DNA of 64,000 bases from Oleomonas cavernae. Its GTDB lineage: Bacteria > Pseudomonadota > Alphaproteobacteria > Zavarziniales > Zavarziniaceae. Made by a program: the position numbers and the translations under genes. The stretch spans positions 1,640,001 to 1,704,000 of the forward strand of contig NZ_QYUK01000011.1 in the NCBI RefSeq assembly GCF_003590945.1, in the 5' to 3' direction. Every line of letters begins with the position of its first letter. Position 1 is the stretch's first letter. This document shows, one piece after another, positions 50,307-62,734 of the stretch. The notes under the pieces were generated by a model. It was not told the DNA's origin and did not search any database. It worked only from the letters and a program-made list of their open reading frames with translations.

Positions 50307-50541
50307 GGCTACCTCGCGGAGGCGGAATGAATGTCAATTTGAGCGGGGCGGCACCAGGCCGCCGGGCGTGGCTGTCAGGAACAGTAAGAGGAGCCTATCA
50401 TCGGCCGACAGCGGCGTTCAATACACGAAATGTACTCGAATCATCAAATAGGTCCAATTGACAGGAGAGGATCATGCAAAGCGAGCGGAGGATCGTGCAA
50501 GGACGGCAAGGCCCCTGCGAGCTGGCGTCCGCGCGCCCGCC

Positions 50542-51162
50542 CTATCGCGGGTGCTTGTCCAGCGCGGCGGTGGCCAGGGTGGCGATGTTGCGCAGGCGGG
50601 CGCGGTATTCATCCAGGGTGGCGGTGCCGCCCGTCTTGGCGCCCATCGCCGCCTGGAACAGGGTCTGCGCCACCGCCTCGGGCCCGAGGTCGATGCCGCT
50701 GAAACTGATCTCGCCGGCATGGGCGGCGGCGGTCAGCAGCTTCTTCAGGCGGCCCAGATAGGCCTGCTCGAAGGCTTGGTTTTCCTCCAGTTCCACCGCG
50801 GCGATCGTCGCGTAAAGCTCGGCCCAGTGCTCGGCATTGCCGAACCATTCGTAGCCGCAGCCGAACTTGGCATCCAGCAGGGCGGCAAGGCGGTCGCGGA
50901 ACGGCGCCGCCAGTTGCTCGGCGGCCAGGCACTTCTGCTCCGTCAGGCTGCGGGTGCGCGCCAGCATGAAGCGGAAGACATCCTCCTTGCCGGCGAAATG
51001 CAGGTACAGCGTCGCCTTGGCCACCCCGGCCTCGCGCGCGATGTCGTCCATCGAGGTGCGCCGGAAGCCATAGCGCCCGAACAGGCGGCGGGCCGCATCG
51101 GCGATGTGGTCGGACTTGGGGACGGCACACCCGTCTGCGGGTTTGGAGTCGGGGCGGGACAT
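50542..51162 (-). CDS. TetR/AcrR family transcriptional regulator
   Basis: 206 aa. DNA-binding part IADAARRLFGRYGFRRTSMDDIAREAGVAKATLYLHFAGKEDVF (residues about 20-63). The start could be ATG 51162 (MSRPDSKPADG). It lies upstream of the hydroxylase subunits on the same strand, separated by 235 bases, and may control them. TTTACTAAAAATACTAA just before its start is an AT-rich promoter or operator candidate. Confidence 0.9.
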   Translation of the reverse strand: MSRPDSKPADGCAVPKSDHIADAARRLFGRYGFRRTSMDDIAREAGVAKATLYLHFAGKEDVFRFMLARTRSLTEQKCLAAEQLAAPFRDRLAALLDAKFGCGYEWFGNAEHWAELYATIAAVELEENQAFEQAYLGRLKKLLTAAAHAGEISFSGIDLGPEAVAQTLFQAAMGAKTGGTATLDEYRARLRNIATLATAALDKHPR

Positions 51163-51288
51163 GGCGCTGGGCGGTTCGATCGATGGACCTGGTTTACTAA
51201 AAATACTAATCCAGTCTAGCCGGACTTGCTACGAGTCACCTGCAACCGCCGACAATCTCGCACGCCGAGGAACCTATATCAGCAGGGC

Positions 51289-53228
51289 CTATCCGAGAAC
51301 CTGGTTCCTCACCGGCATCGCCGGCTCGGGATCGAAGGCCTGGGTGGCGGCGGGTTCGGCGGCGGGCCGGTGCATCGGCCCGGGCCTGCCCAGCAGATAC
51401 CCCTGGGCCTCGTCACAGCCCTCGCTCACCAGAAAATCCAGTTGCGCCTGGGTCTCGACCCCTTCGGCCAGGACGGGGATCGCCAGCGCCTTCGCCATTG
51501 CCAGCACGGCCCTGACGATGGCGCGGCCCTGGACGCTGTACTCGATTTCCGCGACGAACGATTTGTCGAGCTTGATCTTGTCGAAGGACAGGTGGCGCAA
51601 GTTGGCAAGGGACGAATAGCCGGTGCCGAAATCGTCCATGGCCAGCGAAATTCCCATGGCCGTGATCTGGGCCATGATCCGGCGGGCCTTGTCGGGATCA
51701 CGCAGCAGTATGCTCTCGGTCAATTCGAGTTCGAGCCGCGAGGCCGGCAGGCCGGTCTCGCACAGGGTCCGCTCCAGCATCGGCAGGAGATCTTCGTCGG
51801 CAAACTGCACCGGCGAGAGATTGACCGCGATCTTGTGGCGCGAGGGCCAGTGTGCCGCCTCGGCGCAGGCGGTACGCAGCACCCAGGCGCCGATCGGCAC
51901 GATCAGCCCGGTCGTCTCGGCCAGGGGAATGAAGCGGTCCGGGGGATCTTGCCCAGTTCCGGATGGGTCCAGCGGATCAGCGCCTCGTAACCGACGATGG
52001 CGCCGGAACGGGCCGATTGCTGGACCTGGTAGTGGACGGCGAATTCCCCGTTCTCGAGGGCCGATCTCAGATCCCTTACCATGCGCCGTCGCTGCCGGAC
52101 GGCGGCCTCCATATCGTTGCGGTAGAAGCAGACGGTATCGGGCGAGGCCTTGGCGTGGAGCATCGCCAGATGGGCGCTGTTCAGCAGGGCTGCGGCGCTG
52201 TCGCTGTCGTCGGGATAGAAGGCGATGCCGATGCTGGCCCTAAGCGATATTTCGTGGTCGCCCAGATGGATCGGCGCAAAAATCGTGCGTTCCAGCCGTT
52301 CGGTGAAGTCGAGGATATTGCCACGGTCCGCAACCTCGGCCAGGGCGGCGAATTGATCGAGGTCGACCGAGACCAGGGCCAGGCGCCGCTCGGACCGCAG
52401 CGAGGCGATCGATTGCGTCAGCCAGGCGGTGAAGGTCGAGCGGTTGGGCAGTCTGGTCAGGGCATCGTTTCGGGCGTGAAAGCTGAGTCGCGCCTCGGCG
52501 GCGGCCTTGCCGCGGTGATCCACGACATAGCCGGCAAAAGCGGTGCCGACCACCACCAGGCCGACGATGGCGACGGTCAAGGCCAGGGGGACCGTCGACG
52601 CCAGCGAGTCCAGGGGCACCAAGGGCGCCAGGGGCACGACGACGAGTGCGGCCATCGCCGTGAAATGCAGCGTCACGATCGTCAGGGTCAGCAGGCCCGC
52701 GCTCAACAGGCGATTGCGGTGGGACGCGTCCCTGCTCATGCGGTCGAAGGCCAGGGCGCCCAGCACCATCGCGAGGAGCACGGCGGCCACCGCATAGGCC
52801 AGGTCCCATTGCACCCAGGCATCGACCTCATAGGCGCGCATCCCGGCGAAGTGCATCGCGCTGACGGCCTGCCCGAAGGTGGCACCGCCGATGACCGGCG
52901 CATAGCGAATATGGGTTTGCAGCAGGATCAGGAACGCCACGAAACAGCCGCCGATCGCGATCATCAGCGAGGTGGCGGTCATCAGGGGTTCGTAGTTTGT
53001 GTGCACCCCGCTGTCATAGGCCAGCATGGCGACGAAGTGGGTGCACCAGATCGATGAACCGGCCGCGACGGCATCGATGAAGGCCCAGGTGACGCGCTCC
53101 GTCCCCTCGGCCGCCGCCGCCCTGGCGGTCAACCGAACCGTCGTCCAGCAGCCGATGAGGCAGATCAGCGCGGCGAGCGCCACCAGCCATAAATCGTGCT
53201 GTCCGGTCAGGCAGGTGAAGACGCGCAT
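51289..53228 (-). pseudogene. MHYT - degenerate GGDEF - EAL cyclic-di-GMP protein, one frameshift
   Basis: From ATG 53228, about seven membrane helices with MHYT-type motifs (WCTHFVAMLAYD, AMHFAGMRAYE, TLHFTAMAALV) occupy residues 1-235. A GGDEF-fold domain follows (NDALTRLPNRSTFTAWL), but the GGDEF signature itself is absent. The EAL domain has YEALIRWTHPELG, VNLSPVQFADEDL, ELTESILLRD and MDDFGTGYSSLANL, so phosphodiesterase activity is likely. The frame breaks at GGGGG 51941-51945; one more base gives [25 protein letters not shown]. About 646 aa in all. MHYT domains are proposed to sense gases such as O2, CO or NO. Confidence 0.85.
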
Positions 53229-53376
53229 TTCGCCGTTCAGTTGTTGTTCATTTAAAACCCAACTCTAGGCGACAGATGGAAATAAAGGCTTAATAGGCCC
53301 GCTTTGCCCGCCATGGTTGACATCGACTTGCCGCCCGCGCACTCATGGACCGGATCGCTTAGGCGTGGTGAAAGCG

Positions 53377-53886
53377 ATGATTCGTCACCTGTTTTTGATC
53401 CTGCTCGTCATCGCCGGGGGCATCGGCGCCAGCCAGTTGCCCAGCTTTGCCCGCGCCTATGAGCAGCGGCTGGGCGGGGCTTTGGGCGAGGTCCAAAAAC
53501 TGGTCGACAGCTTCACCGGCCAGGCCCAGGCGGAAGGCCTGGATTTCGATGCCCTGGTGGAGCGCCACCGCGCCTCGCCCGATGTTGCCATCCGCGCCAC
53601 CGCCGACCGCATGACCGCGCTGGCGGCCCGGCGCAGCGCCCTGGCATCCGAGGCGACGGCGCTGGCCGCGGCCCCCTCGAGCGTGGACAAGCTGGCGATC
53701 ATCGCAACCAAGGGCGACAACGAGCTGCTGCGCGATACGATCGATACGTTCGAGATCACCGCGACCCTGGACCCGGCGTTCGGCCTCGCCGGCGTCGGCA
53801 TCGGCTGGCTGGTCTACGGGCTGGTCGCCGGCCTGTTCAACCGGCGCAGCCGGCGGATGACGCCGGGCGGCCTGATCAAGCGTTAA
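53377..53886 (+). CDS. DUF2937 family protein
   Basis: 169 aa from ATG 53377 (GTG 53368 also possible). N-terminal helix [38 protein letters not shown] is the DUF2937 hallmark, ending with a second helix [17 protein letters not shown]. The middle is helical and soluble. Function unknown. Its stop overlaps the convergent hemA stop by four bases. Confidence 0.8.
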   Translation: MIRHLFLILLVIAGGIGASQLPSFARAYEQRLGGALGEVQKLVDSFTGQAQAEGLDFDALVERHRASPDVAIRATADRMTALAARRSALASEATALAAAPSSVDKLAIIATKGDNELLRDTIDTFEITATLDPAFGLAGVGIGWLVYGLVAGLFNRRSRRMTPGGLIKR

Positions 53887-55094
53887 GCCGCGCGCGGCAG
53901 ACGGGCGGCGGTCCAGATCCGGTCGAGCGCCACCACCAGCCGGTCCATCATGTCGTCGTCGTGGAACGGCGACGGTGTGAAGCGCAGCCGTTCGGTGCCG
54001 CGCGGCACCGTCGGGTAGTTGATCGGCTGGACATAGATGCCGTCCTTGGCCAGCAACTCGTCCGAGATCGCCTTGCAGCGCACCGGATCGCCCACCATCA
54101 CCGGCACGATGTGCGACGGCGTCTGCATCACCGGCAGCCCGGCGGCGGCCAGCTTGCGCTTCAAGGTCGCCGCCCGTTCCTGGTGCCGGGTGCGCAGTTC
54201 GGGGTGAGCGCGCAGGTGCTGGATCGAGGCCAGGGCACCGGCGGCGATCACCGGCGCCAGCGAGGTGGTGAAGATGAAGCCGGGCGCATAGGACCGCACG
54301 CAGTCGACCATCACCGACGAACCGGTGATATAGCCGCCCATGGCGCCGAACGCCTTGCCCAGGGTGCCCTCGATGATATCGATATCACCCATCACGCCAT
54401 GGGCCTGGGCGACGCCGGCACCTTCCGGCCCGTAGAGGCCGACGGCATGGACCTCGTCGAGATAGGTCAGCGCGCCGAAGCGGCGGGCGACGTCGACGAA
54501 ATCGGCCAGGGGGGCGATATCCCCATCCATCGAATAGACGCTCTCGAAGGCAATGATCTTGGGTGCCTTGGGGTCTGATTTCTCAAGCAATTCAACAAGA
54601 TGCGAGACGTCGTTGTGACGGAAGATGCGCTTGGGCGCGCCGCCGTTGCGGATGCCTTCGATCATCGAGGCATGGTTCAACTCGTCGGAATAGACGGTGA
54701 CGCCCTTCAGCACCCGGGACAGGGCCGAGAGCGCCGCCTCGTTCGAGACATAGCCCGAGGAGAACAGCAACGCCGCTTCCTTGCCGTGGAGACTGGCCAG
54801 TTCCTGCTCCAGCAGCACATGGGCATGGGTGGTGCCGGAAATGTTGCGGGTGCCGCCGGCGCCGGCACCATAGGTATCCAGCGCCTGATGCATCGCCGAG
54901 AGCACCGTGCTGTTCTGGCCCTGCCCCAGATAATCGTTCGAGCACCACACGACGATATCGCGCTGGCCATCCGGCCCATGCCAAGTGGCGCGGGGAAACT
55001 GGCCGCAATGGCGCTTCAGGTCGGCGAAGACCCGGTAGCGGCCTTCCCGCTTGAGGTCGGCAATGGCGGCAGCAAATTTATCGTCGTAGGTCAT
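53883..55094 (-). CDS. hemA: 5-aminolevulinate synthase
   Basis: 403 aa, PLP enzyme that joins glycine and succinyl-CoA in the C4 route to haem, standard in alphaproteobacteria. [40 protein letters not shown] (near 49-88), [15 protein letters not shown] (near 119), [19 protein letters not shown] (near 210) and the PLP lysine region [17 protein letters not shown] near 247. Start ATG 55094. With hemB at 60305 the window has two early haem genes, not in one operon. Confidence 0.96.
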   Translation of the reverse strand: MTYDDKFAAAIADLKREGRYRVFADLKRHCGQFPRATWHGPDGQRDIVVWCSNDYLGQGQNSTVLSAMHQALDTYGAGAGGTRNISGTTHAHVLLEQELASLHGKEAALLFSSGYVSNEAALSALSRVLKGVTVYSDELNHASMIEGIRNGGAPKRIFRHNDVSHLVELLEKSDPKAPKIIAFESVYSMDGDIAPLADFVDVARRFGALTYLDEVHAVGLYGPEGAGVAQAHGVMGDIDIIEGTLGKAFGAMGGYITGSSVMVDCVRSYAPGFIFTTSLAPVIAAGALASIQHLRAHPELRTRHQERAATLKRKLAAAGLPVMQTPSHIVPVMVGDPVRCKAISDELLAKDGIYVQPINYPTVPRGTERLRFTPSPFHDDDMMDRLVVALDRIWTAARLPRAA

Positions 55095-55449
55095 TCGCCC
55101 TATCCCAGTTGCCGTGAACCTTGGGCGCACCGGTTTGTGATCACACCCCGACACGTTGTCGCATCATCGCAGGGCTTGGTTCACAAATTCTAATCGGCGC
55201 ACCCCACCGGTGCAAACTGATCATTGGGACTAGGCTGCTCGGGTTTTGGCGGGGCGACCATGACATAGGTCATTTTCGCGCCGCGGCTGGGGTTGGACGG
55301 TGATGCGCCCCCCGGCGCATCACCGCCCGGTCGCCGCCAATCCCCCGATCGGGCGACCGCCGCCGGCGGACCGGCGGCACGGGCATATAGTGCTGCACCA
55401 CTCGGGTTTGCGCTGTGACCGGCGGCACACCCGGTCGCTTTTAAGGCGG
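55095..55449. other. Intergenic region upstream of hemA
   Basis: 355 bases with no gene I can support. GGTCATTTTCGCGCCGCGGC and the TTCACAAATTC stretch near 55175 are the only AT-richer parts and may carry the hemA promoter. No recognised regulator site. Confidence 0.4.
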
Positions 55450-55611
55450 CTAGACCACCAGCGGTTCTTGTACCGCGCAACCGGGACCGCTGGGGCTCTC
55501 GGTGACCGGCGGATTCTCGTGGGGCGGCCCCGGGTCGGCCTCGTCCGCCCGGGCCGGGCCGGCGACGGCGGCAAGCAGGATCAGAAACGGCAAAAGACGG
55601 CGGGCAAGCAT
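55450..55611 (-). CDS. Small secreted protein
   Basis: 53 aa from ATG 55611. MLARRLLPFLILLAAVAGPARA is a typical signal peptide (AxA cleavage), leaving about 31 residues (DEADPGPPHENPPVTESPSG, then GCAVQEPLVV) rich in Pro and Glu. Short and without a known family, but the signal peptide supports a real gene. Confidence 0.5.
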   Translation of the reverse strand: MLARRLLPFLILLAAVAGPARADEADPGPPHENPPVTESPSGPGCAVQEPLVV

Positions 55612-55756
55612 CGGGCGGGTTTCCTCTCGCGAACGCTCGAGCCTCAGGATACGCCTGTCTCGACGGCTGTCAGTGATCGACGTCACCCCCCAAGTCGAGG
55701 CTTTGAGGCAATAGCGAATGTGCTATGGCTCCCGCTCCATCGAGGAGGAAACGCCC

Positions 55757-56932
55757 ATGAAGAAGACGGCGGAATTCGACATCATCGTCTACGGCGCGAC
55801 CGGCTACACCGGTCGCCTGGTCGCCGAATATCTCGCCCAGCGCCATGGCGTGGGCGGTGACGTCAACTGGGCCATGGCCGGGCGCAGCGCGGCGAAATTG
55901 GCCCAGGTGCGCGACGAGATCGGCGCCCCGGCGAACACCCCGCTGGTGATCGCCGACGCGGACAACCCCGCCTCGCTGGCCGCCATGGTCGCCCGCACCA
56001 GGGCGGTGCTGACCACGGTCGGCCCCTATCAGCTTTACGGCGACGCGCTGGTCGCCGCCTGCGCGGAGGGCGGCACCGACTATCTCGACCTGTGCGGCGA
56101 GACCCCGTGGATGCGCAAGGTGATCCTTGCCCACGACGCCACGGCCAAGCGCACGGGCGCCCGCATCACCCTGTCCTGCGGCTTCGACTCGATCCCCTTC
56201 GAACTGGGCGTGTTCTTCCTCCAGGAAACCGCCCGGGCGAAGCTCGGCGCGCCGGTCGCCCGCGCCAAGGGCCGGGTTCGCGGCCTGAAAGGCACATTCT
56301 CGGGCGGCACGGCGGCCAGCGGCGCTGCGACCATGGCCTTGGCGGCCAAGGACCCGGATGTGATGGCCCAGCTCATGAATCCCTTCTCGCTGGTGCCGGG
56401 CTTCGAAGGGCCGGCGCAGCCCCACGGCATGGCGCCCGAGTTCGATCAGGACGTCGAAAGCTGGGTCGCCCCCTTCATCATGGCGACCATCAATTCGCGC
56501 AATATCCACCGTTCCAACGCCTTGCAGGGCCACGCCTGGGGCCTGGATTTCGTCTATGACGAGATGATGATCGCCGGCCCCGGCCCACAGGGCGAGGCGA
56601 CCGCGAAGGCCATCGCCGGCGCCGGCTTAGGCCTGGGCGCGAACCCGCCCAAGCCGGGTGAAGGCCCCAGCAAGGAGGAGCGCGAAACCGGCTTCTACGA
56701 CGTGCTGTTCATCGGCTTTGGCCCGGACGGTCAACAGGTCCGCGTCAGCGTGAAGGGCGACAGGGATCCCGGCTACGGCTCGACCTGCAAGATCATCAGC
56801 GAGGCGGCGATCTGCCTGGTCAAGGACTGCGCCGACACGCCCGGCGGCGTCTGGGTGCCGGGTGCCGCGATGGGCGGGAAGCTCATCGACCGGCTGGCCG
56901 CCAATGCCGGGCTGACGTTCACCGTGGAGTAA
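55757..56932 (+). CDS. Saccharopine dehydrogenase-like / trans-acting enoyl reductase family protein
   Basis: 391 aa. NAD(P) loop IIVYGATGYTGRLVAEYLA (residues 9-27), WAMAGRSAAKLAQVRDEIG, TTVGPYQLYGDALVAACAEGGTDYLDLCGETPWMRK (near 88-123), SCGFDSIPFELGVF. These are the marks of the saccharopine-dehydrogenase-like oxidoreductase group, which includes mycobacterial trans-acting enoyl reductases; lysine catabolism is not implied. ATG 55757 follows a perfect AGGAGG. No operon partner. Confidence 0.85.
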   Translation: MKKTAEFDIIVYGATGYTGRLVAEYLAQRHGVGGDVNWAMAGRSAAKLAQVRDEIGAPANTPLVIADADNPASLAAMVARTRAVLTTVGPYQLYGDALVAACAEGGTDYLDLCGETPWMRKVILAHDATAKRTGARITLSCGFDSIPFELGVFFLQETARAKLGAPVARAKGRVRGLKGTFSGGTAASGAATMALAAKDPDVMAQLMNPFSLVPGFEGPAQPHGMAPEFDQDVESWVAPFIMATINSRNIHRSNALQGHAWGLDFVYDEMMIAGPGPQGEATAKAIAGAGLGLGANPPKPGEGPSKEERETGFYDVLFIGFGPDGQQVRVSVKGDRDPGYGSTCKIISEAAICLVKDCADTPGGVWVPGAAMGGKLIDRLAANAGLTFTVE

Positions 56933-56944
56933 CCCCACTCATTC

Positions 56945-57038
56945 GTCATCCCGGCGAAGGCCGGGATCCACTGTCGTGGAACACTGGGGCAGACCCGTAT
57001 TGCCACCGCTGTGGATCCCGGCCTTCGCCGGGATGACG
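56945..57038. repeat. Palindromic intergenic repeat, family B, copy 3
   Basis: CGTCATCCCGGCGAAGGCCGGGATCCAC and its inverse enclose a different 38-base loop. It lies between converging genes 55757 and 57060. Compared with copies 1 and 2 the arm has CC where they have TT; the paired change on the other arm keeps the stem, a sign of selection on pairing or of gene-conversion between arms. Confidence 0.85.
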
Positions 57039-57059
57039 ATAGTGGTTACGTGACTTGGC

Positions 57060-57949
57060 TTACAGCTTCCCGCGCAGCAGGTTGATGATGCCGGAGAAGT
57101 CGGTGCCGCCGTGGCCGGCCGCTTCATAGAGCGAGTAGAGGCTCTCGGCATGGGCGCCCAGGGGTACCGAGGCGCCGGCCTTGGCTGCCGCTTCCTGGGC
57201 CAGCTTCAGGTCCTTCAGCATCATCGAGACGGCGAAACCGGGCTTGTAGTCGCGGTTGGCCGGGCTGGTCGGCACCGGGCCGGGGACCGGGCAATAGGAG
57301 GTCAGCGACCAGCTCTGGCCCGAGGCCTTGGACGAGATGTCGAACAGTTTCTGGTGATCGAGGCCCAGCTTCTCGGCGAGCGCAAAAGCCTCGCAGGTCG
57401 CGATCATGGAAATGCCCAAGATCATGTTGTTGCAGATCTTGGCGGCCTGGCCGTTGCCCGGGCCGCCCGCGTGGATGATCGCCTTGCCCATGGCCTCCAG
57501 CACCGGCTTGGCTTTCTCGAAAGCCGCGTCCTGGCCGCCGACCATGAAGGTCAGGGTGCCGGCCTCGGCCCGCCGACGCCGCCCGACACCGGGGCATCGA
57601 CCATGGCATGGCCGGCCGTCTCGGCCGCCGCGATCACCTCGCGCGCGGTGGCGACGTCGATGGTCGAGCAATCGATCAGCAGGGTGCCCTTGGCGACCGA
57701 GGCGATCACCCCGCCCTCGCCCGTGTAGACCGATTTCACATGGGCGCCGGCCGGCAGCATGGTGACCACCACCTCGGCCCCCGCGGCCGCGGCACCCGGG
57801 CTGGCGGCCGAGGTGGCGCCGGCGGCGATCAGGCCGTCGACGGCGGATTTGGACAGGTCGAACACGGTCAGGGCGTGGCCGGCCTTGACCAGGTTGCGCG
57901 CCATGGGACCGCCCATGTTGCCGAGACCGATGAAGGCGATGCGTGCCAT
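57060..57949 (-). pseudogene. mmsB: 3-hydroxyisobutyrate dehydrogenase, one frameshift
   Basis: From ATG 57949: IAFIGLGNMGGPMARNLVKAGHALTVFDLSKSAVDGL (residues 4-40) and DAPVSGGVGG near 120. The frame breaks at CCC 57569-57571; adding one base reads GGAEAGTLTFMVGGQDAAFEKAKPVLEAMG, then the catalytic-Lys segment GPGNGQAAKICNNMILGISM and DYKPGFAVSMMLKDL to the stop at 57060. About 297 aa. It follows HIBCH and isobutyryl-CoA dehydrogenase in one strand, so it oxidises 3-hydroxyisobutyrate in valine breakdown. A sequence error is the likely cause of the break. Confidence 0.9.
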
Positions 57950-57972
57950 GGGATGTTTCCTCTTTCGTAAAC

Positions 57973-59010
57973 TTAGGCGGCCAGGTCGAGGTCGCCCTGG
58001 GGCGGCGTCGCAAAGGCGGCATTGACGATGGCCGGGGTAACCTCTTCCAGCGCGGCGGGCTGCCACCTGGGCGCCTGGTCCTTGTCGATGATCACGGCGC
58101 GCACGCCTTCATAGAAGTCGTGGCCGGTGACGATCGCCTGGGTCAGGCGGTATTCCAGGCGCATGCAATCCTCGAAATCGAGGCGGGCGCCTTCCTGCAA
58201 CTGGCGCAGGGTGAACTTCATGCTGGTGGGCGACTTGGTGCGCAGGGTCGCAGCTTGCGCCTTGCCAAAATCCGAGCCATCCGCATCGAGAGCGGCGAGG
58301 ATGGCCTCGACACTGTCGCCGGCGAACAGGCGATCGATCGCGGCGCGGTTGGCATCGATCGGCGCCGGGCCGGCGTCGGTGGCGACCGCGGCCAGGGCGG
58401 CATCGACCGCCTCGCCCGCCGCCAGCCGCTCGACCAGGCCGTCCAGGGCGGCCGAGGGCACGAAGTGGCTGGCGATGCCGGCGTGGACGCAATCGGCCGC
58501 CTTCAGGCGCGCGCCGGTCAGCCCCAGATAGATGCCGACCTTGCCGGGCAGGCGCGGCAGGAAATAGGTGCCGCCCACGTCCGGGAACAGGCCGATGCCG
58601 GTCTCGGGCATGGCGAACAGGGTCTTCTCGGTCGCCACCCAATGACTGCCGTGGGCCGAGACGCCGACGCCGCCGCCCATGACGATGCCGTCGACCAGCG
58701 CGATGTAGGGCTTGGGATAGCGTTTGATCAGCGTATTCAGGCGGTATTCGTCGGCCCAGAACTGCAGGGCGCCGCCATCGCCGGCCTTGCCGGAATCATG
58801 CAGGAAGCGGATGTCGCCGCCGGCGCAGAAGGCCTTTTCCCCCGCCCCGCGCACCACCACGGCGGTGACCGCCGGATCGACCGCCCAGGCCTTCAGCGCA
58901 TCGCGCATGGCCAGGCACATGCCCAAGGTCAGGGCGTTCAGCGCCTTGGGCCGGTTCAGGGTGATCAGGCCGATGGCACCACGCTGCTCGAACAAAACTT
59001 CCGCTTCCAT
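57973..59010 (-). CDS. 3-hydroxyisobutyryl-CoA hydrolase (enoyl-CoA hydratase family)
   Basis: 345 aa. CAGGDIRFLHDSGKAGD near residue 62, YPKPYIALVDGIVMGGGVGVSAHGSHWVATEKTLFAMPETGIGLFPDVGGTYFLPRLPG (residues 97-155) with the paired Glu and Asp of hydrolases rather than hydratases; the long C-terminal part (LEYRLTQAIVTGHDFYEGVRAVIIDKDQAPRW) is also HIBCH-like. It hydrolyses 3-hydroxyisobutyryl-CoA in valine degradation, between the acyl-CoA dehydrogenase and mmsB genes. Start ATG 59010. Confidence 0.93.
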   Translation of the reverse strand: MEAEVLFEQRGAIGLITLNRPKALNALTLGMCLAMRDALKAWAVDPAVTAVVVRGAGEKAFCAGGDIRFLHDSGKAGDGGALQFWADEYRLNTLIKRYPKPYIALVDGIVMGGGVGVSAHGSHWVATEKTLFAMPETGIGLFPDVGGTYFLPRLPGKVGIYLGLTGARLKAADCVHAGIASHFVPSAALDGLVERLAAGEAVDAALAAVATDAGPAPIDANRAAIDRLFAGDSVEAILAALDADGSDFGKAQAATLRTKSPTSMKFTLRQLQEGARLDFEDCMRLEYRLTQAIVTGHDFYEGVRAVIIDKDQAPRWQPAALEEVTPAIVNAAFATPPQGDLDLAA

Positions 59011-59015
59011 GGACC

Positions 59016-61315
<2,300 letters not shown>

Positions 61316-61329
61316 AGACTTACCCCACC

Positions 61330-61409
61330 CGTCATTCCGGCGAAGGCCGGAATCCATTCTGGGGCAGCGCGCGACGTCTCTATGGATTCCGGCCTTCGCC
61401 GGAATGACG
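61330..61409. repeat. Palindromic intergenic repeat, family B, copy 2
   Basis: CGTCATTCCGGCGAAGGCCGGAATCCATTCTGGGGCAGCGCGCGACGTCTCTATGG and the inverse arm. Almost identical to copy 1 at 12173, including the central GCGCGCGACGTCTC. It stands between converging hemB and the decarboxylase and likely ends both transcripts. Confidence 0.88.
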
Positions 61410-61420
61410 GCGGGAGGCGT

Positions 61421-62597
61421 TTAAGTATCCCGGCTGGTTACCAGGCGGTTGGGGCCTTCGGGGTCCACCGCGTCGCCGATCTCGACCACCGTGTCGGTGT
61501 AGAAGCCGTTGAAATTGCTGGCGAGCGCGTTGGAATAGGCGCCGACCTGGGCGATTTCGATCCAGTCGCCGTCGGTGACGTCGTCGGGCAGGACGAAGGG
61601 CTCGGGCATCACGTCCAGGCTGTCGCAGGTCGGCCCGAAGATGCGGAACGGGGCGAATTCGCGCGACATCGGCGCGCCGCCCTTGCGGATCAGGCGCACC
61701 GGCGGGGTCAGCTTGCTGATGTTGAGTTCCGACAGGGAGCCGTAGATACCGTCGTTAATGTAGAGGCTGGAGCCCTTGCGCAGGTGCACCTGCACCAGCA
61801 GGGTGCAACCCTCCACCACCAGGGCGCGGCCCGGCTCGCACAGCACGTCACACCCCGGCGGCAGATCCAGCTTGGCGACCGCGTCCTTGATGGTCTTGAA
61901 GAACACGTCGAGCGGCGCGATCTGGGTGCCGCGATAGTGCGCCGGGAAACCGCCGCCGACATTGAGGTAGCGCAGCGGCACGCCGGCCAGGCGCATCACC
62001 TCGCCGGCATCGGCGATCGCCTTGGAATAGGCTTCCGGCGTCCGGCACTGGCTGCCGACGTGGAAGCTGATCGCCGGGATATAGCCGCGGCGGGCGACAT
62101 CCTGGAGCAGGCGCACCGCCTCGTCCTTGGTCGCGCCGAATTTCAGCGACAGGTCGAAGGCGGCATAGCCGGACGCCGTCTGCAGGCGCACCTGGATCAC
62201 GTCGGGGTGCTTGCCCACCTCCTCCTCGATTTTGTCCAACTCGTCGACGGAATCGACCACCCAGGCCTCCAGGCCATAGATCTTGTCGGCCGCCTCGATC
62301 GCCGCGGCCCTTGACCGGGTGGTTGAAATAGCATTGGGCGTCGGGCAGCAGTTCCTGGACCTGGGCGATCTCGACCAGCGACGCCGTGTCGTAGTGGCGG
62401 ATGCCGGCCTTCCACAGGGAGGTCAAAACCAGCGGATGGGGATTGCATTTCACCGCATAGAGCACCCGGCCGGGAAAGCCTTTGAGGAAGGTCTCGGCAC
62501 TGCGTTCCAGGCGATCAGGATGGACGCACAGCACTGGGTAGCTGGGGTCGAGCACGTCGACGACCTGATCGACCGTCGAAAATCGCCTGTATTTCAT
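61421..62597 (-). pseudogene. Type III PLP-dependent (ornithine/lysine) decarboxylase, one frameshift
   Basis: From ATG 62597 (MKYRRFSTVDQVV) with a GGAGGGCGGC ribosome site: LYAVKCNPHPLVL (PLP Lys near 53), YDTASLVEIAQVQELLPDAQCYFNHPVKGR. Near 62301-62308 the frame changes; with a two-base insertion (or one-base deletion) it continues AAIEAADKIYGLEAWVVDSVDELDKIEEEVG, SFHVGSQCRTPEAYSKA, YLNVGGGFPAHYRG, CEPGRALVVEGCTL, and the active-site Cys in FGPTCDSLDVM. About 391 aa, normal for this family. It would make putrescine or cadaverine. The last domain ends GFYTDTVVEIGDAVDPEGPNRLV. Confidence 0.88.
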
Positions 62598-62734
62598 GCC
62601 GCCCTCCGGGGTGCCGCTCGAATCGCCTGACCCAGCATGATGGCCTTGCCCCGTGTCGGGAAGATGTCGTCCCCCACAAACGGACGATCCGCCGTGCCGC
62701 CGCCCGCGCCATGGTGCCGTGGGAGGACTTAGAA

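Noticed and set aside
55190-55273. 27-codon peptide MTYVMVAPPKPEQ... on the minus strand
   Set aside because: No ribosome site and no similarity cue; too short to support.
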